From assembly GCF_000801105.2 (NCBI RefSeq), contig NW_026615365.1:26006-90005 (forward strand): 64,000 nucleotides of DNA, given 5' to 3'. Source of the stretch: Raphanus sativus. Taxonomy: Eukaryota; Streptophyta; Magnoliopsida; Brassicales; Brassicaceae. Positions within the stretch are counted from its first letter, which is position 1; the number at the start of each line of letters is the position of its first letter. Shown piece by piece: positions 13,601-25,443 of this stretch. The translations under genes were made by a program, and so were the position numbers. Under the pieces are notes generated by a model that worked only from the letters and a program-made list of their open reading frames with translations, made no database searches and was not told where the DNA came from.

Positions 13601-15143
13601 TCAACTATTTGTCATGGACAGGTAAACAAATATATTCTTCAGAATACTCAATTAAATCCAAATGTGTGAAACACTGAATTTTGTAGTTAAGAAAATACTG
13701 AATTTTGTAGTTACAAAAGCAAGTCGAAGTTAAACGGGGAATTTGCTTTTGTGGGTTTAGCATTACCTGGTCAAGCTGGTTCATGGCAAACCGAAAACAA
13801 GGTAATATGTGTATATATTATTTTGTTTTGATAACCATTGGCATGCCGGCTATATGCTACACTCAGTACATGCAATGAAAACAAATATATTTGTTTTATG
13901 CTATATAACGGTTTAATATCTGGACTTGGCAACATGACGATACAGCCAAGACTGATTAATAACGGCTTTTAATAGTTTTAAATTTTAACTATGGACAAAG
14001 GGATATCAATTTTGGACACGAGCAGACAAAATGGGGAGGTTCGCTATAGCGAATGTGAGACCAGGAAGTTATAGCCTCTACGCATGGGTCGTCGGATTTA
14101 TCGGAGACTATAAATACGAGTGCGACATTATCATCACACCAGGTATATTTCATTTATTTGCATACAAAAATGTAACATGTGTGGTAAGTAAACTCCACTT
14201 TAGATCGGACAAGCGAAGCATTGATGTCCGTTAGTTCATACATTATTAGCTAATACCAAAATATGTGGTACACAACAAGGGCAAGTTATTTGTTTCATTT
14301 GTGTGTTTGTTTGTGTAGGCAAAGAGATAAACGTAGGACCCATCGTGTACGAGCCGCCAAGAAATGGTCCGACGCTGTGGGAAATCGGGGTACCGGATCG
14401 GACTGCAGCAGAATTCAATATCCCAGATCCGGATCCAACCCTTTTCACCAAACTTTATCTTAATAACGCAAATCCTTCTCAAGACAGGTACGTATATTAA
14501 TTAAACACCCGGTTGGATATGATTTACAGTGTACTATGATCATATATACTAAATGGTGTTTTATCTATATATATAACAATACAGATTTAGACAATATGGT
14601 CTATGGAATCGTTACAGTGTTTTGTATCCTCGAAAAGATCTTGTTTTTACTACTGGAGTAAGTGACTATAAAAAAGATTGGTTCTATGCACATGTCAACA
14701 GGTAAATACTGTATATATATTTGAAGTTCTATATATTTAATATTCACTTAAATCTTTTGATTTTTAAATATTTTTTAAAATACAGATATTCTGGAAAAGA
14801 AAAATATCAAGCAACGACATGGAAAATTGTGTTTAATTTAAAAACAGTGATTAAAACAGGAAATTACACACTTCGAATAGCTCTGGCTTCAGCCACAAAA
14901 GCGGATTTGTTTGTTCGGGTTAATAAAGCCAATTCCCATCCTATTTTCAAGACCGGGTTAATAGGTCAGGACAACGCGATCGCTAGGCATGGAATTCATG
15001 GTCTGTACAGATTATACAGTATCGATGTTCAAAGAAAGTTGCTTAGGGTTGGCGATAATACAGTTTTTCTTACTCAAAATCGGAATACTAGTTTTTTTAC
15101 AGGTGTTATGTATGATTATCTTCGTTTGGAAGGTCCATATTAA
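10699..15143 (+). CDS. Rhamnogalacturonan lyase A1 (PL4), 15 exons, intact
   Basis: Exons: 10726(or 10699)-10796, 11212-11290, 11459-11574, 11654-11704, 11839-11958, 12078-12197, 12311-12458, 12695-12865, 13285-13431, 13515-13621, 13711-13801, 14001-14142, 14319-14487, 14585-14701, 14786-15143. From ATG 10726 they total 2007 nt, 668 aa, with every junction in phase. The start MARFMTQVFVLISFLQGVYS is a secretion signal; ATG 10699 would add nine residues. Domains: N-terminal lyase sandwich (about 50-290, IDNGIIQVTFSNPSG, YWDVVWYEP), an FnIII-like domain (about 357-455, GTVKGQL to GDYKYE), and a C-terminal CBM-like domain (about 465-668, ending YDYLRLEGPY). The family cleaves the rhamnose-galacturonate backbone of rhamnogalacturonan I by beta-elimination in the cell wall. 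One oddity: the exon 6 acceptor is A-rich (AAAAAAG|G) with no pyrimidine tract. Likely orthologue group: At4g37950. Confidence 0.92.
10859..11034. mobile_element. Emigrant-like MITE in intron 1 of lyase A1 (176 bp)
   Basis: Begins CAGTCAAACCTCTATAAATT and ends AAAGAGGTTATACTG, flanked by TA at 10857-10858 and 11035-11036. CAGTnAAACCTCTATAAATTA ends with a TA duplication are those of Emigrant (pogo/Tc1-mariner) MITEs. The corresponding site in lyase A2 (about 50788-50800) has a single TA and no element, so the insertion is confirmed by an empty site. Confidence 0.9.
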
Positions 15144-15208
15144 GTATAAAAAAATTTAATAACAATTGAGTGAGTTAATATAGCTTCAAATTTCATGGAT
15201 ATTAATTA

Positions 15209-15450
15209 TACTCCCCTTCTGCTTCATATTAAATATTGTTGTATAGAAAATTTCTGGTTGCAAAACAAATATCATTCTACTATTTTAATGCAGAATTTAT
15301 TAATTTTATTTTCCAGTTTATTTTTTCATTTGTTGAAATATGAATAAATGTATTAGTAATGATATTTTTATATATAAAATATGTAAAATTAAATATTTTT
15401 TTAATTTGTGTGCATAATTCTAAAGTAACAATTATTATAAAACAGAGGTA
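15209..15450. mobile_element. Degenerate Stowaway-like MITE between lyases A1 and B1
   Basis: Left end TACTCCCCTTCTGCTTCATA and right end TATTATAAAACAGAGGTAATA are diverged versions of the ends at 2844-3071; interior landmarks AATGCAGAATTTATTAATTT and GTAAAATTAAAT also match. Because it is present in both segment copies (see 55612), it predates the duplication. The remaining intergenic sequence, 15144-16037, is otherwise the promoter and leader of B1. Confidence 0.7.
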
Positions 15451-15731
15451 ATAATATATTTTATGGCTACATAAAAAATAGTTACCTTTAAACTTATGGC
15501 TAACTGTAGTTAAGATAGGCAGATTCAACTTTTGCTATTTATGGATATCATGGATCGAAAATAAAGGATAAAATTTTTGAACAATATTCAGAAATTCAAA
15601 ACTCAAAAACATTTGTGGTTGCGCGTAGGTGTTCATCAAATAACCACAAATTTTTCACGTACTTACAGTAAATTTCGCAGTTGTAACCAGTTTTTCTTGA
15701 TAATAAGTACCCCTCCAACTTGGATCAGAGT

Positions 15732-15738
15732 TATAAAA
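15732..15738 (+). promoter_or_regulatory. Putative TATA box of lyase B1
   Basis: TATAAAA in GATCAGAGTTATAAAACATAG, 306 bp upstream of the ATG; it aligns with the A1 box in both sequence and position. Confidence 0.5.
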
Positions 15739-16037
15739 CATAGTGAGTAAAAACAACAAAAAAAGTGGTAAATCAAAAACAAAAAAAAAATTGTATAAGT
15801 GATACAAATTTCTTCAGTGGAGAAGGCTCATCATAAGAATAAAGCTGAAAAGGAACTCAATAAATAGACAAATAGGGAAATCATACAAGAAAATGTACGT
15901 ATTTATGAATCATTTCTAGTTATCTTAATTAGTGTGTAAATATTTTAGACCATAGAATATCATTTTGGGATAAGAAAGCATATTGTCTGATCTTGTGTTT
16001 TCTTTGTTGGCTGAGGTTCAGTGAATTAGTCAAGGAG

Positions 16038-19000
16038 ATGGATCGGGTCATAACTCAGGGTTTTGTTCTGATATTCCTTCTTCAAGGTGTTCATTCCCGA
16101 ACGTTGCGGTACGTTCTAGTAACTTGTATGTTTTTCACTTAGTCGGGTTCTACGAACTTATGTCTATTAGTTGCCCAAAAAAGAAGATTATCGATTGGCA
16201 TACGCTAGTGACTTTACCAAAAAAAAAATATTGAAGGGAAAGATACATAATAATTGTGTTTTTTTGGTCGATTTTTTTGTGTTTGTGGAATTATATTTTG
16301 TTCTATGTCTCAATCTATTTTTATTTCGTGTTTATCCTCCTTTTATATATAAAAACCCGTGTTTATCCTCAAATTCAGATGTTTGAAGTAATTAAATTAT
16401 CTCCCCTGTCGTATATACACATAAGTCATTCAAGCGAGCATTTTGAGCATGTTTAATTGGATTTCTCAAATTTTCTTTATTTTTAATTGTTTATTTTTCC
16501 AATTACAGAAGCGAATCAAATACTGCAGAATCGGGACAAAAGGTTACGGTTAACACAGCTGGCGAACAAGTATGATCGAAGTTTATATTCTATCTTCTTT
16601 TTTCTTTTGGGTCAAAATATTCTATCTTCTAAGTTCTAATACCTGGTTTAAATATACTACTATAATGTTTTATTCCTTTTTGGTAAAAGAATTTATTATT
16701 TTGATATATCATAATAGTATAATACGTCGGTCCAAAATAATTGTTATTCATGAGATTTGTTGCTTACTCTGTTGTTTTTTTAAGGTGGTTGTTGATAATG
16801 GTATCATCCAACTCACCTTCTCGAATCCAGCCGGCTTAGTAACTGCAATCAAGTATAAGGGCTTTGACAATGTGTTGAACGAAAGAACTAAGAATCGTGT
16901 GTACGATAAGTTTCTTTTCTTTTGGTAAAATGTTATATAGCTTTCAGAAAAGTAGTAAAATGTTTCGTTTGATAAATTATTATTGTTATTATATATACAC
17001 AGGTATTGGGATATAGTATGGTATGAACCAGGACAAGTATCGCAAACAGATTTGTGAGTGTTAAAAACTCTTTTCTTATATTTTTGTTCATATATCATCA
17101 GAAAAAAGTTCCCTTTTTGGAAAACATGTGTATTTATTTCCTATTAATATTTTGTTTTAACAGTTTAATAGGAGAAAAGTTCAAGATAATAAGCCAAACA
17201 AGTGAGCAAGTCGAAATTTCATTTTCAAAAACATGGGATACCTCTAAACGCGGCTCGACAATTCCACTAAACGTAGATAAAAGGTACATCAATTTTCAAA
17301 GAAAAAATGTCACTGTTTTTTTTTCTGATAAAGTTAGATATAGATTCCTTTTTTTCTAACAACCGACTCATTAATAGAAGAACTTACATAATAGGAACAC
17401 TGTAAAGCAAATCTCTTTTAGCAAGAGCATCAGCTGCGTGCTCTAGCTATAGATTGATTTCAAAATAATTTCCTTTGAACAGATATATTATTCGACGCGG
17501 TGTAAGTGGAGTGTATATGTACGGTGTGGTAGAGAGGTTAAAAAGTTGGCCGACGGTAACAATGGACCAAACCAGAATAGTCTACAAGCTTAACGCTACA
17601 AAGTAAGTATTATATATGTTTTATTAAAAATCTAATCATTGTGGTTGATAAATTTGTTTTCCTCTCTTACGAATTTTTTTTTTTCAGGTTCGATTATATG
17701 GCTGTAGACGATCATCGACAGAATCTAATGCCTTTAGAGGCAGATCGAAATCTTACCGATGGTAGTGCAGCTCCATTGGAATACAAAGAAGCGGTTCGGA
17801 TGGTAAAACCAAAAAATAAATTATTTAAAGGGCAGGTATATAAAAATCGATCCACAAAATTTGTATAGTTTAATTCATATTAAATCAAGTTTCGACTCCA
17901 CAATTAATACAAAACTGTATATAAATCTTGAAATATTTTTGAACGCCAACTATATATAATACCGCTAATACTAAACTACATTGAAATCATTTTCATTTGT
18001 GTAAAATTGTAAATATACATAGCCATACAAGGAACCATAAATATGCTTTGAAAAATTAATTAAGTCGTTGATACCAAAAAAACAATTAAACAAATCAAAT
18101 TAAACATTGGATAAGTGATTTGTTGTGACGCAGGTTGACGATAAGTATCTTTACTCGATGGAAAGCAAGGACAACAGACTACATGGTTGGCTCGCTTCAG
18201 AACAACGTGTCGGCTTCTGGATTATTACTGCCAGCAACGAGTTCCGTACTTGTGGGCCCGTCAAACAAGAACTCACTTCTCATACTGGACCCACCTTACT
18301 TTCTGTAAGTCCATCCTTTCTCAGTTAAGACACAATTTATGTTTATATAAGGTAGTTATTATGAACTATTTCTTTTATAAAAACCCTAATTTAATAAAAC
18401 AAAAATGATTTAAATAACGTTGATTCATATATATATATATATATATCATTGTATTCTCTTAATTATTCGTATTTAACTAAGAATATTTGGTTTTAGATGT
18501 TTACAAGTACACACTATGCTGGAAAAGAAATCAACACAACTTACGCAAGCGGTGAGCCGTGGAAGAAGATGTTTGGTCCTGTCTTTGTTTATCTCAACTC
18601 TGCCCCCTCTCCCGATCTCATGTGGACCGATGCTAAACGACAGGTCTTGTTATCGTGTGAATTCAATTAGTTTGAATCATCAGGGTTATTCCTATTTACA
18701 TTTACAATGTTAAACCAATTGTTTAGTTGGCTGCCGAGGTTAAAAGCTGGCCTTATGAGTTCGTGAAGTCAGAAGATTACCCTCTTCGCCAACAAAGAGG
18801 AACAGTCCAGGGTCAACTATCTGTCAAGGACAGGTAAACAAATATTATCTTACATATCTTCTGGATATTCATTTAAATCCAAATGTGTGAAATTCTGATT
18901 TTTGTAGTTTCAAAAGCAAGTCGAAGTTAAACGAAGAAATTGCTTTTGTGGGTTTAGCATTACCTGGTGAAGTTGGTTCATGGCAAGCCGAAACCAAGGT

Positions 19001-20770
19001 ATTACATTTTTATTTTTAGTTTAAGTATTGGCATGCCGACTATATGCTATAGGCAGTACTCTTAAGTTTTGATATGAAAATTTTCGATGACTAAAGATAT
19101 TTAATAATTTCTTGCTATATAACTCGTTATACAACGATTTAATACATGGATTATTAGAGTATTGTTATCGGTAGAACTCTTCCAAGAATCTCTCAATTAA
19201 TTAGATATAAAGTTTTTAAATAAAGAAAATTGATACCAATCACATCATGACAAATACGCATGAAGATCTCTAATAATAGTCTCTTTCAAAAGACAAGACG
19301 GTTTCTGCTCTCTCCTTTTTTTTCTTCTATTTTTCATTTTTTTAATGCAGACCTTTGGTGTAATACCACCATTGTGGATGTTTTCACAGCGCGTTTAATA
19401 GTTTAAAATATTAATTTTGGACAAAGGGATATCAATTTTGGACACAAGCAGACAAAACGGGGACGTTCACCATAGCGAATGTGAGACCTGGCACTTATAA
19501 CCTCTTCGCATGGGTTGCCGGACATATTGGCGACTATAAATACGAGCGTGAAATTACAATTACACCAGGTATATTTAATTTTATTTGCGTACAAATGTGA
19601 CCTTTTTTTATTTTTTTTAACAAAAACCTTTTATTTGAAAATAAGGGTTACAATTTGGTATGACCGAAGTCATAGAATTTAAGAAATGATACATAGTGAA
19701 ATGATCATTACATGATTCATAAACAATCTTTGCACTTGCATTGATTGACTTTTAGAAAGATGGATAGTGCTAGTATCTTCCTCAGTTACCTCTTCCTCAG
19801 TGATGTTGATTGCATTTGTTACTCCTTGGCTTTAGCTGTTGGTTTTACCGGTCTTTCCAGCAGGATTCTTCTTTCATGTGACTCATGTGTGTAAGTATAG
19901 GTCCCTATAGATCCAACTAGAGATAATTCATTTGTTCATTACGTGTAGGTAAGGAAATAAACGTAGGACCCTTAGTGTATGAGCCGCCAAGAAGTGGTCC
20001 AACGTTGTGGGAGATCGGTGTACCGGATCGGAGCGCCGCAGAATTCAATATCCCGGATCCGGACCCAGCCCTTATAACCAAACTATATGCTAATCACCCA
20101 AATGCTCCTGAAGACAGGTAATATAAATTAAGCACCCGGTCAGAAATGATTCGCAGCATAGTTTTCAAATATATACTAAATGGTGTTTTATCTATGTAAT
20201 GTTACAGATTTAGACAATATGGTCTATGGGATCGTTACAGTGCAGTGTATCCTAAAGAAGATGTTACTTTTACTGTTGGAGTGAGTGACTATAAAAAAGA
20301 TTGGTTCTTTGCACATCTCAACAGGTAATATATATTTCCTTTAAAATGTTTTATTTTCACTTAATATATTGATTCGATAATATTTTCTGTTAAACAGAAA
20401 AACTGGAGGAAAGAAACTTCAAGCAACGACATGGAAAATTGTTTTTAACTTAAAAGAAGTGTCCCAAAATGGAAATTATACTCTTCGAATGGCTTTGGCT
20501 GCAGCCAACACTGCCGATATATTAGTTGAGGTTAACAAACCACCTAGCACCAAACCTATGTTCAGGACTGGGATGGTAGGTCGGGATAACGCGATCGCTA
20601 GACATGGAATTCACGGGTTATACAGATTGTTCAATATAGGCGTTCAGACGAATTTGCTCAAGGTTGGTGACAATACGATTTATCTCACTCAAAACCGGGT
20701 CACTAGTATTTTTGCAGGTGTTATGTATGATTATCTTCGATTGGAAGGTCCTTCAGGAGCCAAACAATAA
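16038..20770 (+). CDS. Rhamnogalacturonan lyase B1 (PL4), 15 exons, intact
   Basis: Exons: 16038-16108, 16509-16569, 16785-16900, 17003-17053, 17164-17283, 17483-17602, 17688-17835, 18134-18304, 18497-18643, 18727-18833, 18908-18998, 19427-19568, 19949-20117, 20208-20324, 20398-20770; total 2004 nt, 667 aa, all phases consistent and exon sizes almost identical to A1. The start MDRVITQGFVLIFLLQGVHS is a signal peptide. The same three-domain order as A1 is seen: lyase core with VDNGIIQLTFSNPAG and YWDIVWYEP, FnIII-like GTVQGQL...GDYKYE, and a CBM-like C-terminus. The C-terminus differs, ending EGPSGAKQ. Exon 2 is 18 nt shorter than in A1. Here exon 6 has a proper acceptor (TTTGAACAG). Introns 11 and 12 are longer than in A1 (intron 12 is 380 against 176 bp) and hold unclassified inserted sequence. 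A tandem paralogue of A1, presumably secreted to the wall. Confidence 0.92.
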
Positions 20771-21997
20771 TCTCTTAAATATAGATAAGTGAGTGATATG
20801 AGAGTTTATTTTTTTTATTTTTTTAAATAAGAAGATTTGTTATTAATAATCAATAATTTTTGTAACCAGTGAAATAAATATTTTGACTATTACATGCTTC
20901 CAAAGTTAACGAAAATGTTATTCTTCATTTTGTTTTCATCAAGTTATTATATACAATGTTTCTTAACAACAAATAAAATGACAGCATATACATATGTAAC
21001 TCTTTAGTAATCTATATTATAGTAGGACACTTTACTTTTGTCCAAAAAAAAAGAAAAATAGGACACTTCACTCTCTTCTTAGAGTTCCACATCAGCAATA
21101 TATGGGTCTCACAAGAAAAAATGATGTTTGCGTTTCAGATGTCGAGTGATTATTTTGTTACGTTCGTTGTAATATATGTCATTTGTATAAACTCATGGCC
21201 CAATAAGATAAAAACCAGATATTTAGAACCAAAGTCTCTTCCGTTTATTATCATCCTCTTCAATGGTTGATTTAGGGTTTGACTTGCTTCAGTCTCTTCT
21301 GAGAAATATAACGCCGTCACAGATTTTAACAACTTCTCTAAGATGTATGCCTCTGATGCTCCAGTTTCTCAAACCGCCGTTAGCCACACAACGTTTGACG
21401 CCCGCCTCCTTAGCTTCTGGGATTTATGAGAATCACTATCCTCTTCCTAGATGAAAAGGTAGCGACCTCTTTTTTCTATCGCCACTGATCTATTGCGTAT
21501 GTCCTATAGTCAATTATGTAACTCTTGCCAGATATGTTTTTTTATCTTTCCAACTCCAGAACTGTGATCGTCTACTAATCTTTGTGGGACGAGGCTGCCT
21601 CAAAGACTTCACCACCAAGTAAGTATTCATACTGTTGTATTCAACGACCTAAATGTCTGATTATCTTATGCAAACATACGTTCTCCATGCAGTTTGGGAG
21701 GTACATGAGGTTTTCCCATGTGTTGATATGGAAGGGATTAAGAAAAAGGAATTTGTGTCAATTGGAGATCTAAACATGTTTCTCTAACTCCAACGAGTAG
21801 GTATAAGCCAAGCTTTAATAATATATATTTTTATTATAACTTAAAATAGCAGTAATAAATAGCAAATTTATTTTCTTTGTTTAGACATAGGAAGCTGATT
21901 TCCTCTATAAAGTTCGGATTGTTTGTGTCCTCTAACAAAATGGATGATCTTTTGTCTCATACACCGGATCCAACAGGAAGTTGCTGTCCCGCCGTTT
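20771..21997. other. Region downstream of lyase B1, unrecognised gene remnants
   Basis: Between the lyase stop and the PEPC-like fragment are short coding-looking patches. One at about 21310-21430 reads SKMYASDAPVSQ...FDARLLSFW before stops; another at about 21690-21765 reads EVHEVFPCVDMEGIKKK. No frame is continuous and I cannot name the source. The same patches appear in segment copy 2 with a few substitutions. No terminal repeats delimiting a transposon were seen. Confidence 0.35.
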
Positions 21998-22488
21998 CAA
22001 GAGGTTATGATAGGTTACTCAGATTCAGGGAAAGACGCTGGGAGTCTCTCAGCTGCTTGGGAGCTGTACAAAGCTCAAGAAGAGCTTGTGAAGGTCGCTA
22101 AGCAATATGGAGTGAAGCCAACTATGTTTCATGGCCGTGGTGGCATAGTTAGAAGAGGAGGTGGTCCCACTCATCATGCTATATTGTCTCAGCCACCGGA
22201 CACAGTTAATGGCTCACTCCTGAGTGACAGTTGATCGTGAAGTCATTGAGCAGTCATTGTATGACAAACTTCTTGTCTCGAAAGATTTATGGGCCTTTGG
22301 AGAGAAACTCAGAACCAACTTTGAAGAAACCAAGAGCCTCGTGCTCCAGGTAAACAAAAGCAAAAACAGAGTCCTCTGTTTCTTATTCCTTTTACTTTGC
22401 AGTGCCATTAAAATCTTTTTGTTGCAGACTCTTGGACACAAAGATCTTCTTGAAGGGTATTGCCGCAGGATTGCAAAACACCGGTTAA
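21998..22488 (+). pseudogene. Rearranged phosphoenolpyruvate carboxylase (PEPC) pseudogene
   Basis: Three PEPC blocks are fused. The first covers the catalytic-loop region ([59 protein letters not shown]). A one-base insertion follows in the next block (about 22219), after which VIEQS is joined directly to [18 protein letters not shown], deleting well over 100 codons. After an intron with GT/AG ends (about 22350-22428) comes LGHKDLLEG, joined out of frame to the family's C-terminal [10 protein letters not shown] and stop. HGRGG reads [15 protein letters not shown], so conserved residues are changed as well. The retained intron shows it came from genomic DNA rather than mRNA. It is not a functional enzyme; full PEPC is about 960-970 aa. 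Confidence 0.85.
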
Positions 22489-22549
22489 ATGAGTGGGTCT
22501 CTGAGAGAAAGCAGACTTGAGTCTCTTTTCTGTCTTCCCTTTTATAGAA

Positions 22550-22740
22550 TTTTTTTTTTTTTGAATTATACAGAGGTATCCTGGCCCTACCGAAGTGGTC
22601 CAGACTAGTCACGTGTTGCCACATGTCGGTCCTCTGTCCCTGGCGATGCCGAAATGTTAATTCCCCAGTGGCCGAGATTCGAACCCAGGTGGCGGAACTC
22701 ACAGCTGTGAACCCTTTACCAACTGAGCTAGAAGCCCCGG
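22550..22740 (-). mobile_element. tRNA-derived SINE (191 bp)
   Basis: Read on the minus strand it opens near CCGGGGCTTCTAGCTCAGTT, with an A-box-like TAGCTCAGTTGGTAAAGG and a B-box GGGTTCGAATC at Pol III promoter spacing, and ends in an A-rich tail (the T11 run at the left on the plus strand). It is flanked by a perfect 15-bp target duplication, TTCCCTTTTATAGAA (22535-22549, 22741-22755). Segment copy 2 has the unoccupied site at about 62929, proving a recent insertion. Confidence 0.93.
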
Positions 22741-22755
22741 TTCCCTTTTATAGAA

Positions 22756-23713
22756 TAATCTCTTCTTTTTTGAATCGAAAATAACAACTACGTTTAGATT
22801 ACAGTATATTTTATGTATCCACACCGTTGAGAAAAAGTTTTATTCTTGTCGTTGTATTAAACTAAATACTGCTCTGTTTCTGAGACAGTGATCAATCTTA
22901 AACTTTTATCCTTTTGTTCTTTTGCTTATGTTCTGTCTCGCAATACCAGATTCACTTACAGTTTGATATTTTTCCAGACACTTGAGTTTTCATGTCGTCT
23001 AAAGTCTAGATTGTGGTCCCTGAACATGTTTAATCGATAGTATGTCGAGGAAAAGACACGGTTTAAAACACACGGCACGTATTTCACCATCATCTATGGC
23101 ATACAGTTTCTATACTCTACACTTCTAAAGATGTAACAGAGGAGCGAGTGTTAGTCATGTGTCCTAAAACGGTGTCTTCTTGACTAATCATTAGGCATCA
23201 ATTCTACATTGGAACTTTTACATGAAACTTTTAGAAAAAATTAAACATGTTTAGACCTATTTAGTTATAAGATTTATTAGAATTAGCCATTTCGATCCAT
23301 AATAAATGTTATATTTACCTGTTTAGATCCATTTGAAGCAAATATTATTTGGAATAAAAACTATAAATTATAAAAAGATTCAGAGTGTTTTTAAAAAAAG
23401 CTTAAATTTTTATTCTAAAGTTCAAAAGAAAAGAAAAATGAAAAATGGAAAACTAATTTTGGAAAAGATGATTTTAAAAGATATATTTATTTTTGGGAAC
23501 TTTTAGTTTTTATTGATTTTTATACAAATTAAATATATTAAGTTAAACATGTTAATAACATCTATGTTAATTTTAAGCAAAACTCCATAGAATAAATGAG
23601 CCTTAATCGAACTACCAATTTATAATCTATTAAAATAAGTGGAGCTGATTAGATATTTATTTGACCACAAAAAGAAGATATTTATTTATATTAAAAACTC
23701 ATTTAAAACCAAC
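22756..23713. other. Intergenic; end of segmental duplication
   Basis: Homology to copy 2 stops at about 22898 (GAGACAGTGATCA). Beyond that is non-coding AT-rich DNA with no recognised gene or element. Confidence 0.5.
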
Positions 23714-23954
23714 CTAGATTATGATCCGCTCTTAAAAGGGCGAGTTTATTTTTTGTTTTCTATTTTTTTAGAAATTTAATTTTTATATTTGTATTTTTAA
23801 TCATATTTGTGTTTCTGTATTATATTTATTTTAAATAATTAATAAGATGTTTTAATAATTATATTAAAATACTTGGACCATACATATATCAATAGATCAT
23901 TTTAAAATACTTGGACCGTATATATACCGGTGGTTCCTGTTTTAATAGTATTGA
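23714..23954 (-). mobile_element. Short non-autonomous Helitron (241 bp)
   Basis: On the minus strand it starts TCAATACTATTAAAACAGGA (complement of 23935-23954) and ends with a hairpin CGCCCTTTTAAGAGCG followed by ...AATCTAG (complement of 23714-23740). TC...CTAG ends with a 3' subterminal hairpin are diagnostic of Helitrons. The interior matches the element at 38396-38601. No ORF. Confidence 0.75.
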
Positions 23955-23984
23955 TTAGCAAATTTAGTTTAAGAGCAATTGCTT

Positions 23985-24530
23985 CAGCTGCATTGTTCCA
24001 GCTATTAGTGAGAATGAAGGCGAGTAGATAATTTCAAGTATAAGAGTAGCATGCTATGAGAATACCTGAGGCAAAAGCATAGCCACTCTTGCAAAGGTGG
24101 ATGTGGATTCAAAAATGATGTTGTGCCACTTCATACTCCGCATGCTGCACACAAACCATAAGACTGCAAGTAACTCTGCTTCGGTGCTTCCATTTCAGAG
24201 TTTACATTAGAATACAAGTGAGGGAGGCTATGGAAAGAAGTTGAGCCCATATGGTCACGAACAATCCAAGAGGTGACACTCATCTTCCTCATAGCATCCT
24301 AAGAACCACCGGTAGTTCATTATTTGCAGCCAACCCCCAACGAGCTGAACATCATTTATCTTCCTTTTTTCAACATCTTCTGAGGGGCTATTGTAGCAAA
24401 CCCAATGTCAGCCTCTTCCTCTGCCTTTGAAATGATTGAAATGAAATCATATTGGACATTTTCAAAGACTATCGCGTTCCTAGACTTCCATATTTGCCAT
24501 AGAATCCATGAGAATACTCATTGCAGAAGA
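23985..24530 (-). mobile_element. LINE remnant: RNase H-like domain
   Basis: The complement contains WILWQIWKSRNAIVFENVQ (near 24440-24515), a typical C-terminal LINE motif, followed by EEADIGFATIAPQK. Farther along is an RNase H signature, STEAELLAVLWFV then WHNIIFESTSTFARV (near 24060-24190). The pieces are in different frames with stops between, so this is a decayed relic. Confidence 0.7.
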
Positions 24531-24737
24531 AGACTAAAACAATCATTTTAAAAGGAAACAAATACACTAATTCACTTGTATTGCTGTGTCGCAAGAAAAA
24601 CCATGATTTAATGATTTTCATATGAATAACAATCACATTTTTAATATGACAATGTTCAGTAAGTATTCTAATTGTCTAGATCATGCATATTTTATTTGAT
24701 TCACGACACCACAAAAAAAAAAAGTTCCCTCATTTAT

Positions 24738-25430
24738 GAGTTATTCTTGGGTTCACCCCCTAGGGTGAACCTCTAGGTTCACCAACCAATAGGATTTAGT
24801 TATTTCAAATTTGACATCATTTAAAAAAGGAAATAAAATATTGTCAAATTATATTACGTTTTAAAAATAAAAATAAAGTAAAAATAAATAAAATAAAGTA
24901 AAAATAAATAAAATAAAGTAAAAATAAATAAAATAATACTAAAAATAAATATTTTTCAAAAAATAAATTAATACCACAAAAAACACTAATCTCTAAATGT
25001 TAAACCCTAAATCCTTTAGTAAACCTTTGGATAAATTATAAAACTTTGATTTAAAAAAAACTATTTATAACACAATTAACAAAAAACTATACCCTAAATC
25101 CTAATCCTAAACCCTAAACCCTTGGGTAAACCCTAAACCCTTGGGTAAATCCGAAATTTTTGGATAAATCTTAAAATTTAAGATTTATCCAAAAGTCTAA
25201 GATTTAATGTTTGTTGGGAGCGTTAAAAATTTTTTTGAAAATATTTTTTTTTAGATTAAAAAGTTTTTTTTTTAGATTAGTATAATTTTATTTAATTTTT
25301 ATTTTAAAAGTATAATAGAATTCAATAATATTTTGTTTCCTTTTTTAAAAGATATTGAATCTTAAATGACACAATCCTATTGGTTGGTGAACCTAGAGGT
25401 TCACCCTAGGGAGTGAACCCAAGAATAAGT
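24738..25430. mobile_element. Long inverted-repeat element E1 with telomere-like core (693 bp)
   Basis: The outer ends read GAGTTATTCTTGGGTTCACC and, inverted at the right, ACTTATTCTTGGGTTCACTC. Inside them are matching inverted CTCTAGGTTCACCAACCAAT and TTTTTAAA tracts. The 10-bp direct flanks CCTCATTTAT (24728-24737 and 25431-25440) are identical and fit a Mutator-type target duplication. The interior carries degenerate plant-telomere-like CCCTAAA units (about 25088-25150), interspersed with CCTTGGGTAAA. No coding frame. The TGGGTTCACCCCCTAGGGTGAACC-like tip is itself a small palindrome. Confidence 0.85.
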
Positions 25431-25443
25431 CCTCATTTATTAT

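Larger units (their letters stand above)
8819..22898. repeat. Segmental duplication, copy 1 (14.1 kb)
   Basis: This segment matches 48042-63086 in direct orientation, base for base over long stretches. It contains lyase A1, lyase B1 and the PEPC-derived pseudogene. Its length difference from copy 2 (965 bp) is almost fully explained by four private insertions: an Emigrant-like MITE and a SINE here, a Helitron and a 648-bp element in copy 2. Identity is highest over gene B, where only a few substitutions and an (AT)n length change are seen. It is lower in the AT-rich left flank (about 8850-10300), where many one-base indels separate the copies. Confidence 0.95.

Noticed and set aside
14236..14500. 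Overlapping frames around lyase exon 13
   Set aside because: Only the frame continuing GKEINVGPIVYEPP fits the splice phases and the lyase family; the others are shadows.
22640..22740. Possible tRNA gene (A and B boxes on the minus strand)
   Set aside because: The body does not fold as a tRNA acceptor stem and runs into an A-tailed, TSD-flanked SINE.
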